Source: Magnetococcales bacterium
GTDB lineage: Bacteria; Pseudomonadota; Magnetococcia; Magnetococcales; Magnetaquicoccaceae
NCBI GenBank assembly: GCA_015229095.1
Contig: JADGCE010000012.1
Coordinates: 1-14,114, forward strand
Length of the DNA: 14,114 nt
Direction of reading: 5' to 3'
How positions within the stretch are numbered: the stretch's first letter is position 1; each line of letters starts with the position of its first letter. The position numbers and the translations under genes were made by a program. Positions 12,052 to 14,114 of the stretch are shown piece by piece. The notes under the pieces were generated by a model. That model had not been told where the DNA came from. It searched no databases and saw nothing but the letters and a program-made list of their open reading frames with translations.

Positions 12052-13167
12052 TCAGAAGTTCATGCGCAGGTTGGCCGTCAGAGCATCCTGCTCAAAATTT
12101 TTGCGACCGTATGTCTTGCCATACCGCAGCTCTCCCAGCAGCGAGGAGGGCAGATCAAACCGCACACCCAGCCCCGAGACAAAACCGGCATCATCATAGG
12201 TGCCCGGATTGGCCTCGTAAACCAGATCCTGCTCATAGTCCAGGTTGAGGTAGGGCTGAATGCCCTTGGTGACACTGTATGCCGTCTCGATGCCGGTCTT
12301 GGCTTGCAGGAAGCTGATATCGTTCTGGGCGGCACCCTGGTAGGAGTCTATGTCATCCTTGGCAAACATAAACCCGACATGCCCGCCGATCTCCCACTGT
12401 TCCAGATCCGTGGTAAAGGCGTTGAGATTGGAGGCGACAAAATACCGCCGGGTATCATAACCGCCTCCCAGGGGGCTGTCTGTATCGAGCCAGGTATAGC
12501 CGGCCACCGCATCGACGCTCATGTTGTCGTTGATCAGATAGGCCGCATAGGGTGCCACGGTCCACGCGACACTGTCGGAGCTTGCCAGGCTGGGATCGGT
12601 CTCCTGATAGGAGAGGGCAGCCCCCACCGCCAATTTGCTCATCACCTTGTAGTCTCCACCCAGAACAAAATTGTTCAGCTTGGTATCGACCCCCGCCACA
12701 TCGTCACCGGTACGGGTATGGTCATAGTTGGCCCACACCCCTGTTTTGCCGGCAGCAGACCCGGCGGAGAGGCCGGTCAACGTCCCGTTCATCTGGGCTG
12801 TGGTGTTGGCGGAACTCCGCAAGGAGCGCACGGTGCCGGCGGCCCGCTGACTCAGCAAACCCACGGTCTGACCCGCGCTGCTGCGCAGCTGTGTCGTTCT
12901 GGCCGCCGCCGTGGAGGCGCACAACAGCCGGCTGGCCTCGTTCAGGGAAGAGACAAACTGCGGAAAGGAATAACCGGTACCGACAGCGTTCCAGGTGGCT
13001 TCATCCATGGCCGCGAGGTCGGTCAAACCGGCGCCATTCCCTATGTCCACCAGGAGCCGCCCCCCCTGACACTGCCACTCGGTCGCCAGAGCGAGGCCCG
13101 GCAGAGTCAGGGCGACGGCAAAGGCCGCACCGGCAACCACGCCCAACGTGTTTTTCTTGGATGACAT
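12052..13167 (-). CDS. autotransporter-type outer-membrane beta-barrel protein
   Basis: A 371-residue predicted outer-membrane protein. A signal peptide ends near LALA-TE (28). A short N-terminal region (29 to about 140) has two cysteines (C33, C83) and a Ser/Thr/Ala-rich helix-like stretch. The rest, about 141-371, alternates aromatic and small residues in strand pairs (VWANYDH, NNFVLGGDYKV, LAVGAALSYQ, YAAYLI, and so on). It ends LRMNF; a terminal Phe is typical for barrels inserted by the BAM complex. This matches the autotransporter translocator domain, but the usual large passenger is absent. The ATG at 13167 is supported by AGAGGA (13175-13180) seven bases upstream and by the signal peptide; an open frame to 13344 is rejected. 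A strong promoter lies at 13258-13286. It is followed by the lipoprotein hydrolase gene. Confidence 0.85.
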   Translation of the reverse strand: MSSKKNTLGVVAGAAFAVALTLPGLALATEWQCQGGRLLVDIGNGAGLTDLAAMDEATWNAVGTGYSFPQFVSSLNEASRLLCASTAAARTTQLRSSAGQTVGLLSQRAAGTVRSLRSSANTTAQMNGTLTGLSAGSAAGKTGVWANYDHTRTGDDVAGVDTKLNNFVLGGDYKVMSKLAVGAALSYQETDPSLASSDSVAWTVAPYAAYLINDNMSVDAVAGYTWLDTDSPLGGGYDTRRYFVASNLNAFTTDLEQWEIGGHVGFMFAKDDIDSYQGAAQNDISFLQAKTGIETAYSVTKGIQPYLNLDYEQDLVYEANPGTYDDAGFVSGLGVRFDLPSSLLGELRYGKTYGRKNFEQDALTANLRMNF

Positions 13168-13257
13168 GTCAGCGTCCTCTCGTTTTAGAGTTCTATCGGT
13201 CGTTGCGTCACATGCGCCACACCTGCTGTGGCCCACGCACAACACACCATAGCCGCC

Positions 13258-13286
13258 TTGATAACCGAAACAGGCGGGAGAGTCAA
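13258..13286 (-). promoter_or_regulatory. promoter of the barrel-protein/lipoprotein-hydrolase operon
   Basis: On the minus strand TTGACT (13281-13286), a 17-base spacer and TATCAA (13258-13263) give a strong sigma70-type promoter. Transcription would start near 13251, about 84 bases before the barrel-protein ATG at 13167. Confidence 0.7.
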
Positions 13287-13355
13287 GAAAAAATGAAGCA
13301 AACCCACGCCATTGCCTGCGACGACGACCGGGAGAAACCGTCATGGCGCAGCATA

Positions 13356-13378
13356 ACTCTCATTAAAACATTGAGAGT
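13356..13378. promoter_or_regulatory. inverted repeat, possible operator
   Basis: ACTCTCA (13356-13362) and TGAGAGT (13372-13378) are perfect arms around the AT-only-but-one centre TTAAAACAT. The site sits in an AT-rich island, 70 bases upstream of the leftward -35 and 93 bases upstream of the rightward -35. It has the size and symmetry of a dimeric regulator site; no known consensus is recognised. Confidence 0.45.
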
Positions 13379-13470
13379 GTTGCATTATTACACACTATCC
13401 CAGAGGCCGTTTGCCCTCCCGCAGGGCCGGTCATCATCGGATTTGAGAGGGGGGAGATGACGCACACTCC

Positions 13471-13499
13471 TTGACTCCCAACCGGCATGGCAGGAGAAT
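13471..13499 (+). promoter_or_regulatory. promoter of the TPR-protein gene
   Basis: TTGACT (13471-13476), a 17-base spacer and GAGAAT (13494-13499) form a reasonable sigma70-type promoter. Transcription from about 13506 leaves a leader of roughly 56 bases before ATG 13562. Confidence 0.5.
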
Positions 13500-13549
13500 C
13501 CCCCGACGGACTCATGCGCGGGTGCGCAGGAGAGTGCGGTCCACAATCC

Positions 13550-13554
13550 AAGGA
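13550..13554 (+). promoter_or_regulatory. Shine-Dalgarno AAGGA of the TPR-protein gene
   Basis: AAGGA lies seven bases before ATG 13562 and decides that start over the in-frame ATG 13514, which would sit only about eight bases after the predicted transcription start. Confidence 0.7.
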
Positions 13555-13561
13555 TGCCCCG

Positions 13562-14114
13562 ATGGTACAACAACCGGATTTACCACAAGAGTCCCCCGTG
13601 TCCGAGGAGACGGCACGGCGTCTGTTTGCCCAGGGCCAGTTGGAACAATCCTGGGCCATGTACGAGACATTGCTGCTGGCCCATCCGAACAACCCGGATA
13701 TGCTGCAAATTACCGCTTTGATCTGCGCACAGCGCGGCGAGATTGATCAGGCGATCGAGCGGATGAGTCGAGCCAGCCTGGCCGTGCCTGATCGAGCCGA
13801 TCTCCTGATGAATATAGGAAAATTGTGGCGAAAAAAGGGAGAAACCGGCAGAGCTCTGGAACAGTTCCAGGCCGTGGTTCGTTTGCTCCCGGACCATCCG
13901 GAAGCACGGCGTCATGTTGAGCAATTGTCGCAACAGCAGACCCAGGGGGGGGAGCAGGAGGGGAAGGAAAGTCTGGATCCACGTCTCTTTTCAGAGGCCC
14001 AACACTGTTTCCAGCAGGGCAATCTGGAGCAGGCTTGGAACCTGTACGAGCAACTGCTGCATGCGAGCCCGGACAATCCCGATCTCCTCCAGATGATGGC
14101 CCTGATCCGCCTGC
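13562..14114 (+). CDS. TPR-repeat protein, partial (runs off the window)
   Basis: The first 184 residues of a longer cytoplasmic protein; there is no signal peptide. Helical TPR-type units are visible: RLFAQGQLEQSWAMYETLLL with a following HPNNPDMLQ (20-49), then EIDQAIERMSRASLAVPDRA (60-79), then KKGETGRALEQFQAVVRLLP with DHPEA (91-115). A glutamine- and glycine-rich linker follows (122-138). A second copy of the first unit begins at residue 150 (FQQGNLEQAWNLYEQLLHAS, then PDNPDLLQ), exactly 128 residues after the first. TPR arrays mediate protein contacts and often precede a catalytic domain such as a glycosyltransferase or sulfotransferase; the rest of this gene is not in the window, so no function is assigned. 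The ATG at 13562 has AAGGA seven bases upstream and a promoter at 13471-13499. Confidence 0.85.
   Translation, partial: MVQQPDLPQESPVSEETARRLFAQGQLEQSWAMYETLLLAHPNNPDMLQITALICAQRGEIDQAIERMSRASLAVPDRADLLMNIGKLWRKKGETGRALEQFQAVVRLLPDHPEARRHVEQLSQQQTQGGEQEGKESLDPRLFSEAQHCFQQGNLEQAWNLYEQLLHASPDNPDLLQMMALIRL

Larger units (their letters stand above)
13168..13561. other. 394-base divergent intergenic region
   Basis: No convincing gene is seen between the barrel-protein start (13167) and the TPR-protein start (13562). The region holds a leftward promoter (13258-13286), a rightward promoter (13471-13499), an inverted repeat (13356-13378) within an AT-rich island at about 13351-13400, and the TPR gene's ribosome site (13550-13554). 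Frames running through it are extensions of the flanking genes without coding features. Confidence 0.7.

Noticed and set aside
11896..13164. Rightward open frame of 422 codons
   Set aside because: It is antisense to the barrel protein and the end of the hydrolase. The barrel protein has a promoter, ribosome site, signal peptide and terminal Phe, while this frame has none of these.
1..14114. Mobile element or integration next to tRNA-Arg
   Set aside because: tRNA genes are common integration sites, but no integrase, transposase, repeated tRNA 3' end or target duplication was seen in the window.

Overview
This window reads as a GC-rich chromosomal segment from a Gram-negative proteobacterium. 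Three things point that way: linked yggS, proC, yggT and yggU-type genes, a SPOR-domain envelope protein with a signal peptide, and a beta-barrel protein ending in phenylalanine beside a lipoprotein hydrolase. A magnetococcus-like or other deep-branching proteobacterium is possible, but the sequence alone does not settle it. No IS element, integrase, CRISPR array or rRNA was found.

Left part (1-5650). A tRNA-Arg(CCG) on the minus strand has a near-consensus promoter and lies back-to-back with a thioredoxin gene on the plus strand. A minus-strand series follows, read in its own direction from 5645 down to 723: yggS (PLP homeostasis), a TPR-SPOR periplasmic protein that overlaps yggS by a few bases, a secreted two-cysteine protein, an HdeA/HdeB-like secreted protein, proC (proline synthesis), yggT (membrane protein) and a YggU/DUF167 protein. 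The yggS/proC/yggT/yggU neighbourhood is familiar. Here three envelope genes sit between yggS and proC.

Middle (5650-8910). Transketolase is divergent from yggS and ends in a strong bidirectional terminator shared with a convergent 63-residue, lysine-rich secreted peptide. A second tiny lysine-rich secreted protein lies upstream on the same strand behind a good sigma70-type promoter. An oppositely oriented promoter drives a conserved but uncharacterised 184-residue protein.

Right part (8905-14114). The 184-residue protein is followed closely by a secreted metallophosphatase-like protein. It keeps most of the family's metal ligands, but the first Asp appears to be Cys, and a C10 tract separates its two possible starts. 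Converging on it is a two-gene minus-strand unit: an autotransporter-type beta-barrel protein with almost no passenger, then a lipoprotein serine hydrolase. A 394-base divergent intergenic region with promoters for both sides and an inverted repeat leads to a TPR gene that runs off the window and shows a 128-residue internal repeat.

By function, the window mixes housekeeping metabolism and translation (tRNA, thioredoxin, ProC, YggS, transketolase) with an unusually high share of small or unfamiliar exported proteins. No dedicated new system is proven. The most promising leads are the altered metallophosphatase, the barrel/lipoprotein pair, the envelope genes inserted at yggS-proC and the two Lys-rich secreted peptides.
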